Positions 16,026 through 21,808 of a stretch of 51,790 bases of DNA are shown piece after piece. Origin of the DNA: a virus; IMG/VR virus record IMGVR_UViG_3300025525_000038, positions 1 to 51,790 of that record. One strand, written 5' to 3'. The notes under the pieces were generated by a model, which saw only the letters and a list, made by a program, of their open reading frames with translations, had not been told where the DNA came from and searched no databases. Position 1 is the first letter of the stretch; every line of letters begins with the position of its first letter. Position numbers and translations under genes: made by a program.

Positions 16026-16295
16026 CTATCTCATCGTTACGCTGTATCGTCCAATCCTTATCAAACGTCTCATTTTCTTAGCATATTTCGCAACAACTTC
16101 AACAAAGAAAAAGAGTGATACCGGTGCGCCTGCTGCTTCATCTGATTTGCTTGCAATCTCATCACCGATTGCTTCAAGGCACTCATCACGGTTTGAAAAG
16201 GGTTCACGTTTTACGATAAGGGCTGTAAGTTGCTTTGCTAATGCTTTGCAGTCGTTATCGGTGAACGCTTCTTCGATTGTCGCAAATCTTGTCAT
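16026..16295 (-). CDS. Hypothetical early protein
   Basis: 89 residues, helical, with an acidic first half and a strongly basic C-terminus (KYAKKMRRLIRIGRYSVTMR). A hydrophobic stretch APVSLFFFVEVVA is too short and charged at its edges to be a sure membrane span. Overlaps the preceding gene by 4 nt. Family not recognised. Confidence 0.55.
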   Translation of the reverse strand: MTRFATIEEAFTDNDCKALAKQLTALIVKREPFSNRDECLEAIGDEIASKSDEAAGAPVSLFFFVEVVAKYAKKMRRLIRIGRYSVTMR

Positions 16296-16492
16296 GACAC
16301 ATCTCCTTTAATTAATTTGTAATGTGCGTCAATCATCTGTCTGATGTAATCAACATCATACTTGATGTTCTCAGCTTTTTTTATGCAATCCAATTTTCTT
16401 CTGTAATCACTATCAACACGGACAATAATAGCAACCTTTGATTTGCCTGAAATCTCTCTGTTATCAAGTATTTTGCGGATTTTCTTATTCAT
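16292..16492 (-). CDS. Small basic RHH-like regulator
   Basis: 66 residues, pI clearly basic. A central strand (SKVAIIVRVDSDYRRKL) leads into two helices, an arrangement like CopG/Arc repressors. It is the second gene after the leftward early promoter. A TTTGACAGTTGT site lies about 60 bp upstream of the start (16551-16562), so this gene may be under separate control. Confidence 0.55.
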   Translation of the reverse strand: MNKKIRKILDNREISGKSKVAIIVRVDSDYRRKLDCIKKAENIKYDVDYIRQMIDAHYKLIKGDVS

Positions 16493-16550
16493 TGTTTTGC
16501 TATACGATTTTGCTATATTATAAAAATTTGTTTATGTTTGTATCAGTTTG

Positions 16551-16562
16551 TTTGACAGTTGT
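16551..16562. promoter_or_regulatory. TTTGACAGTTGT operator-like site
   Basis: One of five related sites in the window (others at 19798, 19845, 30363 and 30386). The core TGACA-GT-TGT is half of the palindrome TTGACA-NN-TGTCAA seen complete at 19846-19859. It lies upstream of the 16292-16492 gene. Confidence 0.55.
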
Positions 16563-16582
16563 AAGTAAAATGTTATGAAGAG

Positions 16583-16789
16583 CTACATTGCTACAAGTTT
16601 TTTGAATCTTTCGGGGTCTGTTTTGAATATTTCAAGACCGACTTTGACACAATGGGAGGCAGCGTGAACATCACGGGTAAGCAAGAAGAAGTCTTTTACT
16701 TCTTGCAATCTGGAACGCAAAGCACCGGAGATATAAACCGGAAAAGCGTTTTGCCTGGGCGTTGCAGTTTTCTTTTGTACTTTAGACAT
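16583..16789 (-). CDS. First leftward early gene, small RHH-like protein
   Basis: 68 residues. A basic N-terminus (MSKVQKKTATPRQ) precedes a strand AFPVYISGALRSRLQEVKDF and two helices (HAASHCVKVGLEIFKT), again like a ribbon-helix-helix dimer. It is the first gene after the consensus minus-strand promoter at 16896-16927, with a leader of about 100 nt, the position of Cro-like or early control proteins in many phages. Its target is unknown. Confidence 0.6.
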   Translation of the reverse strand: MSKVQKKTATPRQNAFPVYISGALRSRLQEVKDFFLLTRDVHAASHCVKVGLEIFKTDPERFKKLVAM

Positions 16790-16895
16790 TTTAGAATCCT
16801 TTATAAAATTGATAAAAAACAGTTAAAATTCAGTTTCAAAATAGTTAAGCGTATGTTTCAAATAAGTTTTTTCAATGTGTAAATTAATTACAGTT

Positions 16896-16927
16896 CAAAT
16901 ATATGCAATAATGGAATACAATGCAAA
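16896..16927 (-). promoter_or_regulatory. Leftward early promoter, Bacteroidota consensus
   Basis: Minus strand TTTG (16924-16927), exactly 20 nt, then TATATTTG (16896-16903): a full match to the Bacteroidota -33/-7 consensus. A CAATGCAAAT box (16919-16928) overlaps the -33 element and is a likely repressor site. It should drive the whole 16789-1682 operon. Confidence 0.8.
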
Positions 16928-17321
16928 TAAAAAATTCGATTTTGGAATATTTTTTTTTTTAATTGGGGTAAAAATTATTAAAAATGTCGTTTCTAACGAG
17001 AACCAATCTGGCGTTGACGGGTTGCGAGAAAGATTGGTAAATTTGCGAATGAAGTTGAACCTTAGCCAAAAACAGTTTGGCGAACGGCTCGGTTTGCAGC
17101 AAAGCTACGTGTCAAGACTCGAGAAAGGCGATATTGACATTGCTGTTGAAATACTGATTTCGCTATACAAGAACTTCAATATTGATTTACATGAGTTATT
17201 AACCGGACAGACTTATGCGAATATCGCATATGACGATTCGCAAATAAGCAATCTAAATGCTCAAATTGATATTCTGCAAAAAACAATCGTGATGTTGCAA
17301 GCAAAAAATGTATCTGATTAG
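16911..17321 (+). CDS. XRE-family HTH regulator
   Basis: The HTH core is LRERLVNLRMKLNLSQKQFG, then QSYVSRLEKGDIDIA and an ILISLYKNFNIDLHELL tail: a classic Cro/CI-type domain of about 60 residues, followed by a short coiled coil. The start is uncertain. ATG 16911 gives 136 residues, but the region before about 16985 aligns with the non-coding leader of the other repressor gene at 18.5 kb, and a run of 11 T lies at 16950-16960, so a downstream non-ATG start such as TTG 17021 is possible. It is divergent from the early promoter. Confidence 0.8.
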   Translation: MEYNANKKFDFGIFFFLIGVKIIKNVVSNENQSGVDGLRERLVNLRMKLNLSQKQFGERLGLQQSYVSRLEKGDIDIAVEILISLYKNFNIDLHELLTGQTYANIAYDDSQISNLNAQIDILQKTIVMLQAKNVSD

Positions 17322-17350
17322 AAAAAATTTAATAGATTATAGAGGCTATA

Positions 17351-18136
17351 ATGAGTAATTGTATTATGTGTTCGATAGCACTAACTGCTAACAATAAACG
17401 CACTTTCGGTGCAGGGAAAATAAGAGGTGGTGAAGAAGTATGCCTCAATTGTTTTAAAAAAATAAATGATGCTAATCCAACTATCGCCAAAAGTCTTAAA
17501 CGTTACACTCTCGCTGAAATTCTGGAAAGCTTTACTGAGCGAGAAAAAGAAAACGCCGAGATTTTAGAACGGAAAGCATTATTAGATACCGAGAAAGATA
17601 AACAGAGCTTGCGTTTAGTAGAAATCAGAACCCAAATTCAAAGCCTTGGGCTTGATAATTCTTCTGCCTTTTGGGGGAGAAAAGAAATTAACGAACTCCC
17701 AGAAATCCTGAACATAGATGAAAGTATTGACAATATCATTCAAGGGACCTACAATAACGGTCAAGGGATTCTTGTATCAACAAACAGAAGGCTCGTTTTT
17801 GTTGACAAAGGACTTCTCTACGGTTTAAAAGTAGAAGACTTCCCCTTAGATAAAATCACCTCAATACAGTATGAAACAGGCATGGTATTTGGCAAAGTAA
17901 AAATCCATACTTCCGGGAACACTGCAAATATTGAAAATGTAGATAAAAATTCTGCCCGAAAGTTCGCAGAATTCATTAGGAATAAACTATCAGAACCAAA
18001 GCCGACGGTGATAACAAGCAAACCCGAGCCGGACGTACTTGAGCAACTCGCTAAGCTTGGCAAACTTCATGAAAGTGGGATACTATCGGAGCAAGAATTT
18101 AGTGAGCAAAAGAAGAAGTTGCTTGATAAATTATGA
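17351..18136 (+). CDS. Zinc-ribbon / bacterial PH-like / SHOCT protein
   Basis: 261 residues in three parts. (1) A zinc ribbon with Cys4, Cys7, Cys31 and Cys34. (2) After a charged helical stretch, a PH-like domain at about 125-215 (GILVSTNRRLVFVDKGLL, DFPLDKITSIQYE, FAEFIRNKL). (3) A C-terminal SHOCT motif (LEQLAKLGKLHESGILSEQE), a short oligomerisation or membrane-recruiting motif common in accessory proteins. It lies between two repressor genes inside a duplicated control region. Such proteins occur in phage and defence loci but their function is unknown. Confidence 0.8.
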   Translation: MSNCIMCSIALTANNKRTFGAGKIRGGEEVCLNCFKKINDANPTIAKSLKRYTLAEILESFTEREKENAEILERKALLDTEKDKQSLRLVEIRTQIQSLGLDNSSAFWGRKEINELPEILNIDESIDNIIQGTYNNGQGILVSTNRRLVFVDKGLLYGLKVEDFPLDKITSIQYETGMVFGKVKIHTSGNTANIENVDKNSARKFAEFIRNKLSEPKPTVITSKPEPDVLEQLAKLGKLHESGILSEQEFSEQKKKLLDKL

Positions 18137-18200
18137 TTCCTATAGGCGTAATTTCAGACTTATAGTCACCCTTAAACCGTCTTATAAAGGAGCAGACACA

Positions 18201-18443
18201 ATGCAATTAGTAGTTTTTAAATATCAAAATGATGAAGAGAATATGTTGAATGAAATCAAAACAGTCGAAATAAACAACGATATTTGGTTTGTTGCTTCAG
18301 ATGTATGCAAAGCATTAGGATACAAAAATTCTTCCGATGCAATAAGCCGGCACTGTAAAGAGGGGGGTGTTGTGTTTCACGACATCCCCATAAACAGAGG
18401 CTTTCAAAGCATGAAATTGATGAAAAAATTAAAATACGCTTAA
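18201..18443 (+). CDS. Truncated Bro-N domain antirepressor
   Basis: 80 residues after an AAGGAG site. The sequence (VVFKYQNDEENMLNEIKTVE, DIWFVASDVCKALGYKNSSD, AISRHCKEGG) is a Bro-N domain of phage antirepressors. Full domains continue with a strand and FI.E.NLYRL helix of about 30 more residues, whereas here the chain stops after MKLMKKLKYA. It is therefore a shortened form, either a remnant or a minimal antirepressor. No continuation is obvious in the other frames up to 18540. Confidence 0.75.
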   Translation: MQLVVFKYQNDEENMLNEIKTVEINNDIWFVASDVCKALGYKNSSDAISRHCKEGGVVFHDIPINRGFQSMKLMKKLKYA

Positions 18444-18464
18444 CCGATTTTCAAAGAACAATTA

Positions 18465-18530
18465 TTTCAATGCAAATTTATTGCAGTTCAAATATAGAAC
18501 AAAATTTTCTACAATGCAAATATTATTTTT
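18465..18530. repeat. Second copy of the repressor/early-promoter control region
   Basis: This stretch aligns with 16870-16950: TTTCAATG, AAATT, CAGTTCAAATATA, ACAATGCAAATA and an AATATTTTTT tail occur in the same order. CAATGCAAAT occurs at 18468-18477 and 18512-18521. The two copies enclose 1.6 kb with the XRE, PH-SHOCT and Bro-N genes. Confidence 0.75.
18489..18520 (-). promoter_or_regulatory. Orphan leftward promoter upstream of the LexA-like repressor
   Basis: Minus strand TTTG (18517-18520), 20 nt, TATATTTG (18489-18496), a full consensus match. It points into the 3' end of the Bro-N gene, where no leftward gene follows, so it is a relic or makes antisense RNA. CAATGCAAAT overlaps its -33 box. 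Confidence 0.75.
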
Positions 18531-18554
18531 AATTATATCAATATTTTTTCTATT

Positions 18555-19220
18555 ATGAAAACTTTCCACGAAAGATTGAGTTATATCATTGACAAAGATT
18601 TCTTTGGAAAGCCTGCAAATCTCGCTAAGACAGCCGATTTACAAAACAGCCTGCTTTCGAGATGGTTAAATGGAGTAAGCACTCCTACATTAGAAAAACT
18701 TGCATCGTTAGAAAAGTTAGGGTATAATATCAAATGGTTGTTGTACGGGGAAGGTGATATGCAATTACAGCCCGAACTAAAGCAATCAACTCAAGAACCG
18801 TCGAATGTAGTAAGCGAACCGCAAGTAGTATATCCGAAACGAACAAACATTGAATTACTTCCTGTGCCGGCGAATGCCGGAAAAGGATATGATTTTGAAC
18901 CGTCAGCTTTTACCTATGAAGTGCCGTCTGCTTTTTCGCTCGAAAGGTATAAAGCAATTAGAATAAGCGGCGATTCGATGCACCCCACAATACCAAATGA
19001 ATCTATTGTTATATTTGATACACACCTCACTGAACCAACTCATAACAGAATCGTTATTGCTATTGTTGATGGTGTGCTGTACTGCAAAAGAGTCCATATT
19101 GATGCAGATAATGCAAGGCACTTAGTATCGGACAATAAGGATTATGAAACAATCAAAGTGAACGGATTCCATAACACTAAGATATTGGGTACTGCTATTG
19201 AGGTGAAGTATTATTTGTAA
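18555..19220 (+). CDS. LexA/CI-type self-cleaving repressor (HTH plus S24 peptidase)
   Basis: 221 residues. The N-terminal HTH (about 1-65) contains LSRWLNGVSTPTLEKLASLE. The C-terminal S24 domain holds the nucleophile Ser141 in SGDSMHPTIP and the general-base Lys178 in LYCKRV, with an Ala108-Gly109 bond in PANAGKG as the expected self-cleavage site. This is the full machinery for RecA-stimulated induction, as in lambda CI and LexA. It is transcribed away from the orphan promoter at 18489-18520 and is the best candidate for the repressor that holds the lytic operons off; CAATGCAAAT boxes are its likely operators (inferred). Confidence 0.9.
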   Translation: MKTFHERLSYIIDKDFFGKPANLAKTADLQNSLLSRWLNGVSTPTLEKLASLEKLGYNIKWLLYGEGDMQLQPELKQSTQEPSNVVSEPQVVYPKRTNIELLPVPANAGKGYDFEPSAFTYEVPSAFSLERYKAIRISGDSMHPTIPNESIVIFDTHLTEPTHNRIVIAIVDGVLYCKRVHIDADNARHLVSDNKDYETIKVNGFHNTKILGTAIEVKYYL

Positions 19221-19268
19221 GATGAAAATTGTTATTTTTGTCTATGTTAAATTTTTATGGAGTTTGAA

Positions 19269-19715
19269 ATGAAGTATTTGTTCGCTATTTTCGTTATCTT
19301 TTCCGTGATTTTGAGTTCTTGCACTCCGGTTGTATATCGTAATCTTGCTGAGTGCAACAAGAATGATGTTGAAATCTTCAAGGATATAACAACTATCCTT
19401 ATGCAAAACAACTTCGTTATTAAGAATGCTAATGAGAATATTGGTTACTTGAATGCAGAGATTGATTCACCGCCGTTAGTTGCTGGGACTTTTGGAGCTA
19501 AAATGATTTGGGACTTTAATATTCGTGACGGCAAAATTACTGCTACTTACAAATCACTAATGTATGAAACGAATAGGTTAGGTAATGTCGTAAGCACCAC
19601 AGACCCCAGATATGGCTCCGATGAATACAATAAAGGTGATAAGTCTTATTGGAATGTCAGAAACTCAATTGAAAAGGTTTGCAACTCTCGAATCGTAGTA
19701 GTTAAGGAAGGATAG
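19269..19715 (+). CDS. Small lipoprotein
   Basis: 148 residues. ATG 19269 (MKYLFAIFVIFS) is preferred to ATG 19257 because GGAG lies 7-10 nt ahead of it, matching neighbouring genes. A signal peptide ends in LSSC at about Cys17. The mature part (ILMQNNFVIKNANENIGYLN, then MIWDFNIRDGKITATYKS) looks like a beta-rich domain as in small outer-membrane lipoproteins. It follows the repressor, so it may be expressed in the lysogen, where it could serve as a conversion or exclusion factor (inference). It ends before a terminator. Confidence 0.7.
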   Translation: MKYLFAIFVIFSVILSSCTPVVYRNLAECNKNDVEIFKDITTILMQNNFVIKNANENIGYLNAEIDSPPLVAGTFGAKMIWDFNIRDGKITATYKSLMYETNRLGNVVSTTDPRYGSDEYNKGDKSYWNVRNSIEKVCNSRIVVVKEG

Positions 19716-19749
19716 CGGCGGTTAATCTATAAAACACTATTCACTTTGC

Positions 19750-19788
19750 AACGCGCGCTCCATACTTGATAGTTTGGGGCGTTTTTTA
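19750..19788 (+). terminator. Rho-independent terminator
   Basis: CGCTCC pairs with GGGGCG around a loop of about 14 nt, followed by GTTTTTTAT. It ends the repressor/lipoprotein unit. Confidence 0.7.
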
Positions 19789-19797
19789 TACTCTTTA

Positions 19798-19859
19798 TTT
19801 GACATCTGTAAACCATTAATAATTAACAAGTGTAAAGCAGTTCATTTGACATCTGTCAA
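19798..19859. promoter_or_regulatory. Two TTTGACATCTGT operator-like sites
   Basis: Sites at 19798-19809 (TTTGACATCTGTAAA) and 19845-19859 (TTTGACATCTGTCAA), 47 bp apart. The second is a near-perfect palindrome, TTGACA-TC-TGTCAA. No consensus -7 element follows at the right distance, so these look like protein-binding sites and not promoters. Confidence 0.6.
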
Positions 19860-20247
19860 GCAGTAAGCTATATCATTTTCTCCATTTGGGGAATATGATA
19901 CTACTTTTGTACTACATATTCCTTGTAACTCCCTATTCATCTACTATCTCTGCTATATGTTAAATTATTAGGCAAGACTAAGAAATTTGACAGATTAAAC
20001 AGATACATAGCACACCCCAAGAGGCAGTCCTATACAGCATCCTAAAAATCTGCAACAAACAAAAGGCAAACAAAATATGCTTATACAATCAGTATTCATC
20101 GGTAATATCTGCTATTATCAATCACGAAAAGATAAACAAATAACAAACAATAACACACAGATTTTAAGAAATATCGAAAAAACAACAAACAAAATACCTT
20201 TGATGTAGCGTGTATTCATCGGCGTTTCAAGAGAGCAAAATTTCAAT

Positions 20248-20302
20248 AACAACAAACAAACAACAAACAAACAACAAACAAACAACAAACAAACAACAAA
20301 CA
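20248..20302. repeat. Five perfect 11-bp tandem repeats
   Basis: AACAACAAACA is repeated five times without mismatch at 20248, 20259, 20270, 20281 and 20292. Single copies of AACAACAAAC (or GACAACAAAC) recur at about 20181, 20359, 20372, 20435 and 20513. The period and CAAACAA-type sequence match the array inside the initiator gene at 9525-9578. Confidence 0.85.
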
Positions 20303-20310
20303 AAATGTAA

Positions 20311-20586
20311 CTGAAATAGGGCTATTAGTATGCGTTTTCAGGTTTGCACTTTTCAAAAACAACAAACAAAACAACAAACAAACTGCATTTTCGATGTAAA
20401 TTCGATGCAAATTCGATGTGATTTTCATCACCCAAACAACAAACAAAATATTACTGAAAACACTGTATTGGTCTATGTCAACGGATTGTAATTTTCATTA
20501 CGCAACAAACGGACAACAAACAAAAAAAGGCTGAGATGTCGCTATTAGCAAGCGTATTCAGGTTTGCACTTTTCAAAAACAACAAC
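20311..20586. repeat. Imperfect direct repeat, 56 bp, 220 bp apart
   Basis: 20311-20366 and 20531-20586 align without gaps; 29 bases in a row are identical (20337-20365 and 20557-20585). Each ends in an AACAAC element. A weaker relative with GTATTCATCGG occurs at about 20092 and 20212. Confidence 0.8.
20390..20422. repeat. Three 11-bp TTCGATG repeats
   Basis: TTCGATGTAAA, TTCGATGCAAA and TTCGATGTGAT lie head to tail at 20390, 20401 and 20412. This is the second repeat family with an 11-bp period in this region. It runs into a GTGAT-tttc-ATCAC hairpin. Confidence 0.75.
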
Positions 20587-20714
20587 AACTTAAGAATATA
20601 ATACAAAGACAAAGAAATAAAGAAAAGAAGAAATAAAGAAATATAAAAGAAAAAATCCGAATTTCGCATTCGCAAAATTCTTGAGTATGATTTTCAACTC
20701 CGGTTTAAAAATTT

Positions 20715-20745
20715 TTTGTTGTTTAAAACGAAAATGCTATATTTG
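20715..20745 (+). promoter_or_regulatory. Consensus Bacteroidota promoter
   Basis: TTTG (20715-20718), 19 nt, TATATTTG (20738-20745). It drives the lipoprotein gene at 20771, giving a leader of about 20 nt. Confidence 0.8.
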
Positions 20746-20770
20746 CTTATTCAAAAATTTGGAGTGCAAA

Positions 20771-21238
20771 ATGAAGTATTTGAAAAGTTTGTTTTTAGCA
20801 TTGTTTGCTATGATGCTTTTGGCGTCCTGCGGGAAGTCTGAAGAAGAAACCGTTTACGACATAGCTTGTGAAGCTGTTAGGGAATCACTTGTTTCGCCAA
20901 GTAGCGGAAAGTTTGAGCCGTATGATGACAACTCCGGAACAGAAGTTGTGATTTTAGATTCCAACGGCTTCGGCAATCCAATGATGACAGATAAAGACTG
21001 GTTAGCGAACCCTGACACTACAACCGAACTCGGCAAATCACAAGCGGAATTATTAGAAGCTAAGGCAAAATACAACGGCACCCCCTATTCAGTAGCAAGA
21101 GCCACAGTCACCTATGACGCATCAAATCGGCTCGGCGTAATGATTCAAGGGAGAGCCGAAGTGTGGTTAAAAAAGTGGCTTTACAAGGACGATTCTGAAA
21201 GCACTTGGAAAGTAGAGGATATTGAAAAAGCAAGTTAA
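20771..21238 (+). CDS. Small lipoprotein, separate transcription unit
   Basis: 155 residues from MKYLKSLFLALFAMM. This ATG is chosen because a GGAG lies 7 nt upstream and the longer frame would run through the promoter. The lipobox is LASC (Cys19). The mature part (ETVYDIACEAVRESLVSPSS, then ARATVTYDASNRLGVMIQGR) resembles small secreted domains of the type that follow a DIACEAV helix. It has its own consensus promoter, so it may be made in the lysogen, a typical moron arrangement. Function unknown. Confidence 0.75.
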   Translation: MKYLKSLFLALFAMMLLASCGKSEEETVYDIACEAVRESLVSPSSGKFEPYDDNSGTEVVILDSNGFGNPMMTDKDWLANPDTTTELGKSQAELLEAKAKYNGTPYSVARATVTYDASNRLGVMIQGRAEVWLKKWLYKDDSESTWKVEDIEKAS

Positions 21239-21397
21239 AGCTACATTGAAAAGCAAACTAAAATATCAAAATTTCTAACGCATATAGGGGTAGATTTAAT
21301 TTTTATACGAAAAACGTATCAAACTATCCTTTGAAAAAATAAATCAAAATTAGGGGCATTTATGACGGTTTTTTAAAACTAAAATAAACATACAAAA

Positions 21398-21607
21398 TCA
21401 CTCAGATTTTTCGTATTTATTCCCGAATTGTACTGCATTCATTGGGAATATTTTTTCATTTTGGTAAACGACATAGTACCCTAAGAACAGCTGGTATTTG
21501 CCGTCTAAAATACCTCTTTCTGTTATCTTTCCAATAGCCCATTCCGGCACTTCTTCGATGCCATATCTGAATGCTTCAACTTCTTTTGATTTTGTGCGGT
21601 ATTTCAA
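21398..21607 (-). CDS. Small phage protein of the MKYRKKPVxIEA type
   Basis: 69 residues if it starts at TTG 21607, which follows AGGAAAGAG; the sequence then begins L/M-KYRTKSKEVEAFRYG, matching a common small phage family with a KYRKK-x-x-x-EAF start, and ends with YVVYQNEKIFPMNAVQFGNKY, the usual second half (a GYY-V...NE..P....F...Y pattern). The longer frame to 21700 overlaps a terminator and is unlikely. Function of the family is unknown. Confidence 0.65.
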   Translation of the reverse strand: MKYRTKSKEVEAFRYGIEEVPEWAIGKITERGILDGKYQLFLGYYVVYQNEKIFPMNAVQFGNKYEKSE

Positions 21608-21690
21608 TACTCTTTCCTGAAAATTACTGCAATAAGCAATAAACGTGCCAATACCCTGAATACCTTGCCAATACAGTCTCTGCACAAAAT

Positions 21691-21729
21691 AAAAAAACAC
21701 TCGGAAAATTGAGGTGAACCGAGTGTTTT
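21691..21729 (-). terminator. Rho-independent terminator of the methyltransferase gene
   Basis: An 11-bp perfect stem (AAAACACTCGG at 21694-21704 with CCGAGTGTTTT at 21719-21729) and 14-nt loop are followed on the minus strand by a T run. It also gives a shorter terminator on the plus strand. Confidence 0.85.
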
Positions 21730-21808
21730 GATACAGATAAATAACATATATTTATCTTTCAGTGTATCGAGAAATCAAAAATACGAAAATTGATGAGCTG
21801 ATGCAAAT

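Larger units (their letters stand above)
19716..20770. other. 1-kb non-coding, repeat-rich intergenic region
   Basis: No credible gene on either strand. It holds a terminator, two TTTGACATCTGT sites, then from about 20040 an AC-rich region with several families of short repeats, two small hairpins and a consensus promoter for the next gene. Minus-strand frames rich in Val, Cys and Leu here are translations of the AACAACAAACA repeats. Confidence 0.8.

Noticed and set aside
20040-20600. Possible CRISPR array
   Set aside because: Repeats are too short (11 bp), have varied spacing and no uniform spacers, and no cas genes are nearby.
20118-20675. Minus-strand frames rich in Val, Cys, Leu and Phe in the repeat region
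   Set aside because: They are translations of AACAACAAACA repeats, with low complexity, no ribosome-binding sites and no protein-like pattern.
21301-21320. ATACG/CGTAT hairpin after the small leftward gene
   Set aside because: Only 5 bp with no T run at the right place; too weak to call a terminator.
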